Shown here one piece after another: positions 55,149 through 64,000 of a stretch of 64,000 nt of DNA. A program made the translations under genes and the position numbers. The notes under the pieces were generated by a model, which ran no database searches, was not told the origin of the DNA, and worked only from the letters and a program-made list of their open reading frames with translations. The DNA lies in contig CP053148.1 of the NCBI GenBank assembly GCA_014607495.2, positions 16,244,001-16,308,000 of the forward strand, given 5' to 3'. Position 1 is the first letter of the stretch. Each line of letters opens with the position of its first letter. This stretch comes from Carposina sasakii (taxonomy: Eukaryota; Arthropoda; Insecta; Lepidoptera; Carposinidae).

Positions 55149-55209
55149 GGGACGCGGGATGCGGGATTCAACTCCGCCCACCTTTTGTATGGGACGCGGG
55201 ATGCGGGAT
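55149..55209. repeat. Duplicated G-rich word
   Basis: GGGACGCGGGATGCGGGAT occurs at 55149-55167 and again at 55191-55209, an exact 19-bp direct repeat in AT-rich surroundings. Confidence 0.8.
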
Positions 55210-56265
55210 CATTATAGAATTAAAAGAGTAGTCTGTTTCCTTAGAAAAATAGCAGTGATATTATTCGTGAAATCCCATGAATTTTCTGCTAAGATACTTT
55301 ATATTATGTATCTTATATATGCGGCATCATTGCATGCATAAGTGACAAATTTAATTGTTATTGTAGGATGTGCAATTATAATAATAATTCTCGGAAAAGT
55401 GATGACCTATCATACCCTTATTATTATTTTTATTATAGATTTATTTTCTTCATATTATTCAAAGTGCATAGCCGTTTTAAAGCGCGGCGTGTTCTATACA
55501 ATGTGCCTTCGACATCAATCTACAATCGACACATAAGCCCACACCATACACATATCTAAAAACAAAATGGCGTATTGATAATCAACTGATCGTATAGGAT
55601 CATAGGAATATAAAGCCTACCTGTGGTTATAGTAGGTATGTATAATATACATTGTATATATAGAATCTCGTTTATTATAGGTAGGTACACTAAACCAGTA
55701 TGTAGGTACCTACAAGTCTCGACTACTAGGCAATTACCGTAGCATGAGTTATTAGTACATTAATCTTAATAAATATCGTCATCAAACCTTGGCGTGGCAT
55801 CTCGCTAATTCTTATGTCAGATATTTAAAATGTCGACACTTGAAATAGTGCATACATGTGAGTTATAATGCATGTACCTAAATGCTCATTTATTTATATA
55901 TAGATACCTAATTTACGTTAAGCTCGCCAGTTTTAAACCAATCATAAGGCATTAAATAATTTCAAATGAAATGAATTTCATTATAAGCAGGCTTTTCCCA
56001 TAGTGAAATTAAGATGCCGCTATAGGCTGTATAGCGTCATGTAGCCTTCGTGGTGAAAACAATACTTTTAAGAGCTCATTGTCAACTCAATGCTAAATAG
56101 GTACCTACTAATATTTAGCGCGGCGTAAGCTTAGCTTTGTATTTCTGTGGGTGAACGATTATACATAATTATAGTAACGCGAGGCTGGCCTAAGTTTTGC
56201 ACTAGTATGAGTGTACGCACGTGTCCCTTGCTTCTACACTGACACAAATACAAAGCTGAGCTTAA
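55210..56265. other. Unassigned AT-rich sequence
   Basis: Two overlapping plus frames at 55342-55559 are rich in Ile, Tyr and Phe as expected from AT-rich noise. No gene. Confidence 0.35.
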
Positions 56266-56482
56266 GGCTCGAGCACACCGGATGCGTGTGCGTGCACGTA
56301 AGCGTTGACGTATACGTACCTCTGAGTTGTAATGTATGGAACTGTATAGGCACGGGCAGACCGGATGCGTATGCGTAGACATAAGCATAGACGTCAAGCG
56401 GTAACAGTTCTATACAATAAACTCTTAGGTACGTGTACGTCTACGCTTACGTGCACGCATACGCATCCGGTGTGCTCGAACC
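56266..56482. mobile_element. TTAA-flanked foldback MITE, copy 2
   Basis: TTAA at 56262-56265 and 56483-56486, ends GGCTCGAGCACACCGGATGC and GCATCCGGTGTGCTCGAACC. An internal third end copy starts near 56360 (GCAGACCGGATGCGTATGCG). Same orientation and layout as 454-668. Confidence 0.85.
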
Positions 56483-56486
56483 TTAA

Positions 56487-57554
56487 GTACTTACAAAAAT
56501 ATATTATCATGCGCGATGTACCATAAACGCTGGCAATACAAAACGCGTAAAGGACACATGGCGATTTGTAAGTTGTATTTTACAAAGAAAACATAAATTC
56601 TTACACAAAACCAGAGCGACGCCATTCCACATTCGTTTCGGAGACTGCGTGCAGTCGTAGAAAGCTTAGTTATTTTTAGTTAACTATAATAATAATACTA
56701 TGACACAAATATATTGAGTAGCGGCGAAAAAGTCGCTCGAAAATAAATACGTTCGAATCACAATGGCCGAGGCCAAACTAGCTATTCGTTTGGAAACAAA
56801 AACCGTCAGAAAGTTGAATTACATGATTTATGAAATTCGAAATTCAACGTTCATTTTATTAGTTCTGACAACGCGTCGGGCGAACTAGTTCAACTTTAGA
56901 CAGGAGATATGCAGTGAGCTATAAAAGTGCCCATAAAGTTCCCTGCCAATGGACACGTAGGGTGTAGTAACCGTACTAACACAACCTTGGATGAAACGCA
57001 GCCGATGTGAAACCACAGAGTATATGTAAGAAATATAGAATATAGGTAAATAGAGAAAGATATATATGATTTGTATAGAATATTACAAGACCATAGGCGG
57101 CTTTGAATACAACCGTACTAGAAACAAACAAAAATCGACGAAACCAGGTGAGATTGGATCGCCACAATTGTTGTACGAGAATATTTCAACAGTAGGTAAT
57201 AACTAAGCGGGAATGAGTCAATCCCAGTAAATATTATCTTTTCTGTTTCAAGTTTAGTATAAATAACAATAATAATACAATATAATAATAATATTTATTT
57301 GATATAAGAATTAAAATAGTACGTGCACGCGGGCTAACTAGTTACGAGTACTTTCTAGTCAAAGTAGACACTTTCCATTGCTAGTACGTTCCTATCATGG
57401 TCATAGAACGATGCAATGGGAAGAGACCATAACCAGACACCTAGTTCTGAGAATCAATAAATTCTTCATATCGAGTCGAAAGCGCTGTGTCATGCTACAT
57501 CCTGCCAGAACGGTGCCAAACTAACCACATAGGGTGAGAATGAAGCAGTTACAA
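56487..57554. other. Unassigned sequence
   Basis: No exon or repeat recognised. Confidence 0.3.
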
Positions 57555-57700
57555 GAGGAATTGACAAACATATACAGCTGCCTTCTCAAAAGTGGGGTAG
57601 CCATAACTGCATCGCAAATACAGCCACGTTTAGTAGTAGTTTAATCTTAAAATATCAGATGTAATCGATCAGTGACAAAGTTGCCAGCTCCCTCGAACTC
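57555..57700 (-). repeat. Family E copy, reversed
   Basis: CAGCTGCCTTCTCAAAAGTG, GGGGTAGCCATAACTGCATC and GATCAGTGACAAAGTTGCCA. Confidence 0.6.
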
Positions 57701-57745
57701 TCGACTTGCACGGAGGAGATGCGGCTGATGTTCTCTAGTGAAGCC

Positions 57746-57908
57746 GGCCTATTCCACTCTAATACACTGGGCACATCCATTAATGGATTAGATTCCACTT
57801 TTTCGTCCACTCTAATCCACTGCTATAAAACTCACTGGGGACTGGATTAGAGTGGAACATCTATTCCACTATAATCCATTGGTCAAATCTATTGATGGAT
57901 TATAAGCC
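57746..57908. mobile_element. MITE built from TCCACTCTAATCCACTGG words
   Basis: TATTCCACTCTAATACACTG at 57750 is repeated as TATTCCACTATAATCCATTG near 57862, and GGATTAGAGTGGAAC gives an inverted copy between them. A reversed scrap lies at 50231. Short word repeats in both orientations suggest a foldback element with internal duplication. Confidence 0.65.
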
Positions 57909-58009
57909 CCGCATTAGCACAAGCCCGCATCACACAATGTAACCAAGATTATAATTTTCTTATATACACATCTTATATACTTCACAACACATCAACCAAG
58001 TCCTACAGT

Positions 58010-58195
58010 ATTCGTACTGTGTTTCGGTCATAGCGGCCACTGGGAGAATGGAGATTAGCAATGGGCAAGAGATATTATAAGCCGACACAACCGGAGAGAG
58101 ATCAGACGCAGGACCAATGATTTACGTGCTTTCCCAGGCACGAGCTTAGTGACAATTTTACAATATTAAAACCCGTAAATGAAATAACTTTATTG
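58010..58195 (-). repeat. tRNA-derived SINE body, internally deleted
   Basis: GACACAACCGGAGAGAGATC and GGACCAATGATTTACGTGCT match the SINE at 2304-2660 in the same orientation. Head absent. It abuts the Helitron end at 58201. Confidence 0.7.
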
Positions 58196-58200
58196 GTTAA

Positions 58201-58499
58201 CTAGTGGACGCCTGCGACTCCGTCCGCGTGGACTACAGAAAAAACAAAATATCGAAATTATCCGGGATAAAAAGTAGCCTATATGTAAAGTGGGATCTAT
58301 CACAATATATTCCTGAAAACTGCATCGAAATCGGTTCAGCCGTTTCTGAGATTAGCGTGCACAAACGCACAGACAAACTGACAAACAGACAAAAATTGCA
58401 AAATTATTGTATTGGGTTGATAAAGGTCTTCTATAATATTTTTTCTCATTTATCTTCCATGTACAGACAGCGATCCGTTACATTTTTATTATATGTATA
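58201..58499 (-). mobile_element. Lep1-type Helitron copy, reversed
   Basis: CTAGTGGACGCCTGCGACTC and CCGTCCGCGTGGACTAC at its 3' end, preceded by A (T on the minus strand). Similar in body to 29591-29899. Confidence 0.8.
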
Positions 58500-59274
58500 G
58501 AAAATATATAGGTAATGGGTAAATAACAGGCCCGTGACTGTCGGCCGTCTAAGCCATTGGCCTAACACAGTTTTATGCCCTTTGAGCAGAGATGAGAACA
58601 CCTCCTTTAGGTATATATGCTTCATCAGTGGATCTATCGTTCGGTCACTTCAGCCGCAACCAAACTCACCTGAACATGGCATGTAATCTCAAATCTAGAA
58701 GGCCCGTCTGTCGATGTCGATGAAATTGAAATTTTAAATTAAAAAAAAATGGAAATAAATATCACTAGAGAAAGCTACGAAGAAAAGAATTGTAACCCTG
58801 GAAATTTGGTTTCAAACTTGTAAAAAAAAGATTTTGAGACATTATATCATCAATTTCTAATAAATCTAGACCTAGAGCAATCTGCTATAGATGTTCGAAA
58901 TATTGCTAAAGATATCTTAAAAACAGTAAACATAATTAACTAACTCGGAACAGTCGAAGTAATATTCACAATTAGGAAATCTTCCACAGGTTATCTTACA
59001 ACGTTAAAATATAACCTAACCTACTCTTACGGAATTCGTACTTTAGCCTAAAGGAATTTTTAATAATGAGTCAATCGAAATTGCGTATGAGTATGAGTAA
59101 TGCCAATTATCCAACTCCATCAATACATTAATGACAAAATTAAAATTGGTAGATAGTACCTAATTAGATTATTATAATATACTAGAGGAAAGTTTTAATT
59201 TGTTTTGTTGGCTATTATATTCCATTTTATTTTGCATTATTTTGTTGGTTCTGAAACTTCTGGACAGATGAAAG
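58500..59274. other. Unassigned sequence
   Basis: Nothing recognised. Confidence 0.3.
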
Positions 59275-59530
59275 CCGCATAGCGCCAGCAGAGTAGAGTT
59301 TGTACCATCCCATGTCTGCCCGTGGATATCGTACGAGGCGATTAAGGGTTTCTGGAAGGTGAACAGCAGCGTCTCCCGTGCTGACAACATAGTCCAAAAA
59401 TCAGACTGCGGTCACCAATCTACCTGCCCAGCGTGGTGACTATGGGTAAAAACCCCCCCTATGGCAGTAGGCTTGTGGCGTGCCCTGGGAGAGGCCTACG
59501 TCCAGCAGTGGAGTGTAATAGGCTGAAGAG
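59275..59530 (+). repeat. Retroelement tail, CCAGCAGTGGACTGC family
   Basis: GCGATTAAGGGTTTCTGGAA, GTGCCCTGGGAGAGGCCTAC and GTCCAGCAGTGGAGTGTAAT, ending AGGCTGAAGAGGAA. Confidence 0.75.
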
Positions 59531-60089
59531 GAAATAACTTTTGATCCCGAGTTTAAATTGTAAATGGGCACGACCAGAAAACGAAATAGATTTTTACAGG
59601 ATTTATAAAGATAAATTTTACGTTATTTATCTGATACTTGGATAACTTTTTATCTTGGGTTAATTAAGAGTAGGTACCTATGAAATGTAACAATAAGGGT
59701 GACAGCGCATCGCAAAGTTATCTGGCCATTGACACCAATAGCGGTTTGAACTTCATCACGACATTGACTAAGGTCCCAGGCCTTGGTGCAATTTTTTCCA
59801 CTGTAGGAAGGGAACGTCGGTTGTCTAAATACATAAAGTACTCTATAATCAATCAAAGCCCGATGAACCGATTAAATTACTGATTATAACAAGCTATATG
59901 TTACAACTACACAAAGTTCCTAGACAGTTGTAATAATAGGCATATGTAAAAGTTCGAGGGAGTGACTGTTGCAGACACCCCCTTACTGTGGTGTATCTAT
60001 AACATTGTATTATAAGAGTGCTGACAGAAAGCGCCGCAGGTATAATCAGGTAAATCATACATACTCGTAGTCCCCTCCTCGAGAGGGCG
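59531..60089. other. Unassigned sequence
   Basis: Two 66-68 codon frames on opposite strands (59650-59883) overlap and neither has support. Confidence 0.3.
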
Positions 60090-60196
60090 GCTGATAATGA
60101 CTGGATGGCAAAAACGGGATATTATCGAACCTTTACCGTGCTCTGGGGGAGGCCTGCGGTCCAGCGGTGGACAGAAATAGGCTGATGATGATGACA
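60090..60196 (+). repeat. Retroelement tail, short
   Basis: CTGGGGGAGGCCTGCGGTCC and AATAGGCTGATGATGATGA. Confidence 0.7.
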
Positions 60197-60810
60197 TACA
60201 TAATCATTTTACACATGGTTTAGGTATTTAGAACCAAACAATATTTAGAAAAGGTAAAGGTTTACATTTTCAAACTCTTTCGCAAAAACCGCTTTACGCT
60301 CGCTTCGCCCGCTCAGCTCGTGCGTTGTTAAATTGACAGTAAAGTTCTAATATAACTTAAACTTATTAAGTAGGCGAAATACTAAAAATTGAAATCCTCA
60401 AATACCAAATTCTTCAGATCATGTACTATACCAGATTTTAATTTATATGCACCGGCTCTGCATTAACTATGTAGTTTGGCTGGAAAGACCAACTCTACAG
60501 TCAGTCGAATTCCCTCATACACTATACAAGCCATAGCATTATGAATCTATGTTATTGTGATGCGTCCACACAATCAATCAGTTAAGACATAATTGGCGCG
60601 TAGCCAAAACGAAACGTAAATAAAAAATATGTGGAGAATGAATAGGTTTGTATGCGTTCGAGCGTAGCAGAAGTGTGGCCTATTTTTAATGCAGTCCCGC
60701 TGTAGCTAGATAACGCGAACTTTACTGTCCCAGCAATAAGGTTCACAGACACCCGAATAATTTTACGTTGAAACATACATCAAGTAAAGGGCATTAATGT
60801 TTGAATTTAA
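60197..60810. other. Unassigned sequence
   Basis: CGCTCGCTTCGCCCGCTCAG near 60298 is a common palindromic repeat word. No gene. Confidence 0.3.
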
Positions 60811-61101
60811 AGCGTTTTCCTTCAAAATACCTGGAAATCAAATTGGTGGGATGATTTAATTTTACCATTGTTTGTATCTGAATGGTGTCGAACGTATATT
60901 GTTGTTCGAAATACATTTTGCGGATACAATGGCACTAACGAAGGGATAAACGCATCAGCGACGTGCCGACTATCGACCCTGTATATTTATACAGGTGCCT
61001 GTGTAAAACACAACAATGTTTTATCCGTAGATAACGAAATAATATTCCTACATAATAAATATGTTCACTTTTGCTCGAATACCTCTGCTGCCAACAACTA
61101 G
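60811..61101 (+). CDS. Cys- and Trp-containing open frame, possible exon
   Basis: A 96-codon stretch without a stop, ending TAG at 61099-61101. It reads QNTWKSNWWDDLILPLFVSE, then WCRTYIVVRNTFCGYNGTNE and TCRLSTLYIYTGACVKHNN. Five cysteines, three tryptophans and two N-glycosylation-type sites (NGT, NAS) are unusual for noise and would suit an extracellular protein. No ATG fits; an acceptor-like TTTAAAG precedes it but is weak. No family recognised. Confidence 0.25.
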   Translation, partial: SVFLQNTWKSNWWDDLILPLFVSEWCRTYIVVRNTFCGYNGTNEGINASATCRLSTLYIYTGACVKHNNVLSVDNEIIFLHNKYVHFCSNTSAANN

Positions 61102-61830
61102 GTTACATTCGTACAAGTAAATACAAGTAAGTATAAGTGAACAAGTGGGAAGATAAAGGATGAATAAAAAAATACTTGGTCTACTCACTTTGACATTGAC
61201 ACTCTTATTGCCTAAAATGCAAGAGAATTAAATCTTTGACTATGTATAGAATAACCTTATTAACTAACTATTTACAAAAAAAATCTCCCCGCTATATACA
61301 CGTGGCTGTGGGACCCCCTTTACTCCTGCAGTTCAGCATTAGCTGCAACATATTTCAGGAACATAGCCGTGTGTGTTTTACAAGAAAGCGTCAGTAAACT
61401 ATATGCATTATCGCATTTTTTTGCATATAACGATCTAACTGGCCAAGCCCTCGTCAATCCGTTCTCTATGGTTTATGATTTCTTTCTAGGAATAGAAAAT
61501 ACAAATACTACTAATTGCTATTTACTTTAGAAAAAAGAACATGTGATGCTTAGAACCAAATAAGATTTGTGTATTAACATAATATCTCTCTAGTGTTAGA
61601 ACTTCAGTTGATACGGTTTGCATATCGCTTAGACGATGGCTTGCATCGTGACTTGGCCCGCTATTCTCGGAGCATAACTTCATTAGGTAGTTATTCTGTG
61701 TAGCAATGATGATGCTACCCGCCGGTTTCGCGAACGCCTTATCGTCAACCGAAGATTTATCAGTTATCCTACTACAGAAATTGGTGCTAAAAAACTGAAA
61801 CCGGCATACACCTAACATAGGTACATCAGC
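61102..61830. other. Mostly unassigned
   Basis: 61290-61370 holds a reversed family E piece (ACACGTGGCTGTGGGACCCC, CTCCTGCAGTTCAGC). The 98-codon minus frame at 61522-61818 has no support. Confidence 0.35.
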
Positions 61831-61930
61831 CTTTTGTAGTCCACAGCTGGACGTAGGCCTCCCCCTTAGGCTACTGCCTTATGGGCGTTTTGTCCTTAGT
61901 CACCACGCTAGGCAGGCAGTTTGGTGAATA
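61831..61930 (-). repeat. Retroelement tail, reversed
   Basis: TAGTCCACAGCTGGACGTAG, GCCTCCCCCTTAGGCTACTG and TCACCACGCTAGGCAGGCAG. Confidence 0.7.
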
Positions 61931-62018
61931 GAACATAATAGAATAGGCTTTTAGAATATTATAATAGGTGGTAACCTAACATAGTGTGCTATTATATCCT
62001 CTAAGCTTCAATATCATT

Positions 62019-62267
62019 GCCTCCTTTATTCCTTACGGGGTAGGCAGAGTACCAAGGGCCGATAGAATCACATGGTGCCACTTCTGGCCAATTTTGAGGG
62101 TATTGTTGAGATGTACAAATTCGGTTAGTAGTGACAGATGGTCAGCCCATCGCCTACAAAACACCAAGACCATCTTGTCCCTCTACTGACTTACACAATA
62201 TGTCCGGGAAGAGAAGCAGCTGTAGTATTACACGTTATTTTTTTTCACTCCCAGTGCAGCATAGAAG
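62019..62267 (-). repeat. Family I copy, reversed
   Basis: TTCCTTACGGGGTAGGCAGA, GTTAGTAGTGACAGATGGTC and GGGAAGAGAAGCAGCTGTAG. Confidence 0.7.
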
Positions 62268-62730
62268 GCTAATAAAATACTTTACGAAAATTACCTAATA
62301 AAAATAATCTGTGTCGCAAGACGCAAAGTAAAACTTCTTATAAGTAAATTCACGAACACGAATAAACAAACAGTGAATAAACAGTGAATTAAGCTAAGAC
62401 GCTGAAGGAACTTTTAAAAGTACACGTCGACTTTAGTCAAAAAGTTTACTAGTCTACTACAAGATGATACAAGTTACGGGAGAAATGTTTGCTTAGAGCA
62501 AGTGTATGGCAAACACTGGAAGCGTAGCACGTCTATATTGTGATAGCTTTAGGGTGTGTATAGACTAGAGCATTTTAACGAGCATTATAATGTGTTATAA
62601 ATGTTATTTCGAATGTCAAAATACAGGTTACAAAAGCTCAGTTACCGAAGAATTCCCATATAATCTGTTAGGAATACGAATATTCGATGCTGTGTTTGAC
62701 GTAGTATTCACGGCCTGTGAATGTAACATT
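62268..62730. other. Unassigned sequence
   Basis: Nothing recognised. Confidence 0.3.
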
Positions 62731-62880
62731 TCGATGTGTACATCATCATCACCTCGGCTTTAAGAAGTTCACAGTTGAACACAGACCTTCGTTAAAACAT
62801 TTTCGATGTCCTCATCATCATCATTGCCACTATAAGAAGTACACTGTTAAATACCAGACCTTGCCCATACGTTTCGATAT
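62731..62880 (-). repeat. Two-unit repeat with CATCATCATC stretches
   Basis: TTTCGATGT followed by a TCATCATCATC stretch, TAAGAAGT and CACAGACCTT-like words occur twice about 72 bp apart. Probably a retroelement tail read in reverse with a duplicated end. Confidence 0.55.
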
Positions 62881-63302
62881 ATAAATGCATTACTAATATT
62901 TTTCAAAGTCCCACAACTTTGTGTTTCAGCTCGTTCAAATGTTGCAGCTGAAATTTATAACTTATGATGAACATGAGCTACCACTGACAAAATTGTAAAG
63001 TATATTTTTGAGACTTTTTTGACAAAAAGCTATAAAAATTGGATGTCCTTTAGATCTCAACGTAATATATTCAAATTTCTTTTAAGTAGATCATATACCT
63101 TCTACACCTCTTTCAGTGCATGTTGTTAGAGTTGAATGAACTAGGGCATTCTCTTAAACGATAAGCTAGCAAACTTGTCACTATTAATATCTGTCCCCTC
63201 TATGTTAAACGTAGATCTGGGTTCTCTTATATGAATCTGCATTTCTTGCTACCCCTTCTACTTTCAGAGAATAACATTAAATATACGATTTGTTTTGAGT
63301 AG
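62881..63302. other. Mostly unassigned
   Basis: 63150-63260 holds a family E piece (AGCTAGCAAACTTGTCACTA, CCCTCTATGTTAAACGTAGA). Confidence 0.4.
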
Positions 63303-63625
63303 GTTTCAGGCGATCTACTCTGAAGTGACGATAAACGAAGTATCGGCCGAATATCGAGGTGTTTCCTACTACGAACTTCCTTCGATCGGGTCAGTCGCGC
63401 CGTTTTTTCATTCGGTCCAATCGAACTCTATTTGACAGGTATAAGGCTAGATAATAGAAAGCTTATAATATTCGTCAATGTGAATTATTCTCTATGGTTC
63501 CGAATGAGTTGTGAACATCCGAAGCAATTTCGTAGTAGGGTCAAAGGCTTCGATTCGGTCGGGCTTCGGTCGGACCGAAAGATTCGAAAGCGGCATTTCA
63601 GAGTAGACCCCCTGAGCCCAGGGCT
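63303..63625. mobile_element. MITE with CTACTCTGAAGTG ends
   Basis: GGCGATCTACTCTGAAGTGA on the left is inverted as CATTTCAGAGTAGACCCCCT on the right. TCGGCCGAATATCGA lies in the left arm and CGGTCGGACCGAAAGATTCG in the right. Imperfect arms indicate age. Overlapping frames on both strands are shadows. Confidence 0.65.
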
Positions 63626-64000
63626 AAGCAATGACAATTGAACCCTATTCCAGTAATGAAGGCCCGTAACAAAGGCGATAGAGCCTTCGAAATTCGTACA
63701 CTGTTTCATATATTTTACTTAGATTTACAAAAATCTATGAGATCTTGTTCTTGAGATGGATTATGTACTAATTTCGTGCTCGTCTCGCGTTTGGTTTATC
63801 TCGGTCTTTTGGGCCAAGTTGATCCAAATTAACAACTTTGTTGGCAGTAATTATTACGCTTTTTGGTTCAGTCCTATGATGAATAAGTAATATTAGATCG
63901 TGCCTGAGAACGCCTTCTTTAGCGTGTGTCAGTGACAGTTTTATGGGCTGTGAGATTTTTTACTATTTTAATAAAATTATTAATATTAATATTCTAAAAT
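63626..64000. other. Unassigned sequence to the window edge
   Basis: No repeat or exon recognised. Confidence 0.3.

Noticed and set aside
55342..55559. Overlapping 63-64 codon frames as membrane peptides
   Set aside because: Ile/Tyr/Phe-rich content is what AT-rich noise yields, and no splice or start support exists.

Overview
The window looks like nuclear DNA from a moth or butterfly (Lepidoptera). It is AT-rich, has no long open reading frame, no operon-like gene packing, no rRNA, no intact tRNA gene and no CRISPR array. It is filled with repeats that I recognise as lepidopteran: Lep1-type Helitron ends (a tail reading GTCGCGGGCGTCCACTAGT), tRNA-derived SINEs, retroelement tails reading GGCCTACGTCCAGCAGTGGA, and tails reading CCTCC-T(n)-GAAGTCGGTTAAAA. 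The species cannot be read from the sequence.

Most of the 64 kb is transposon debris and intron-like or intergenic DNA. Two retroelement gene fragments are secure: the 3' ends of Jockey-like non-LTR reverse transcriptases at 40752-41280 (+) and 36095-36397 (-), each with its 3' UTR. A decayed piggyBac-like transposase lies at about 43023-43744 (-). Many non-autonomous DNA elements have readable ends: a TTAA-flanked 215-217 bp element present twice (454-668 and 56266-56482), an element with a perfect 8-bp target duplication (22168-22793), two large foldbacks (5301-5821 and 10771-11543), and several TACAGGGTG-ended palindromic elements (1652, 13284, 15355, 16106). Tandem arrays sit at 6261-6853 (about 129 bp), 8596-9085 (251 bp), 9620-9890 (86 bp) and 10191-10495 (154 bp).

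Host coding sequence is sparse and must be read as short exons with splice signals. The best candidate is a two-exon plus-strand gene: a 25-codon exon with a signal-peptide-like start (49120-49194, ending at GTAAGT) and a 40-codon terminal exon after a good acceptor (50751-50873), in matching phase. Together they would encode a 65-residue secreted or membrane peptide I do not recognise. Other candidate exons are a 39-nt microexon at 16879-16917 (-), a 44-nt microexon at 18490-18533 (+), a 23-nt microexon at 48144-48166 (+), a possible terminal exon with AATAAA at 21283-21463 (+), and a GC-rich exon at 7726-7876 (-). None has a family assignment. They are inferences from splice motifs and open frames, and RNA data would settle them.

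No multi-gene system is visible. The items most worth a second look are the small-peptide gene candidate, the microexons, a near-perfect 33-bp stem hairpin at 2670-2754, and the 16-bp palindrome repeated across the piggyBac remnant.
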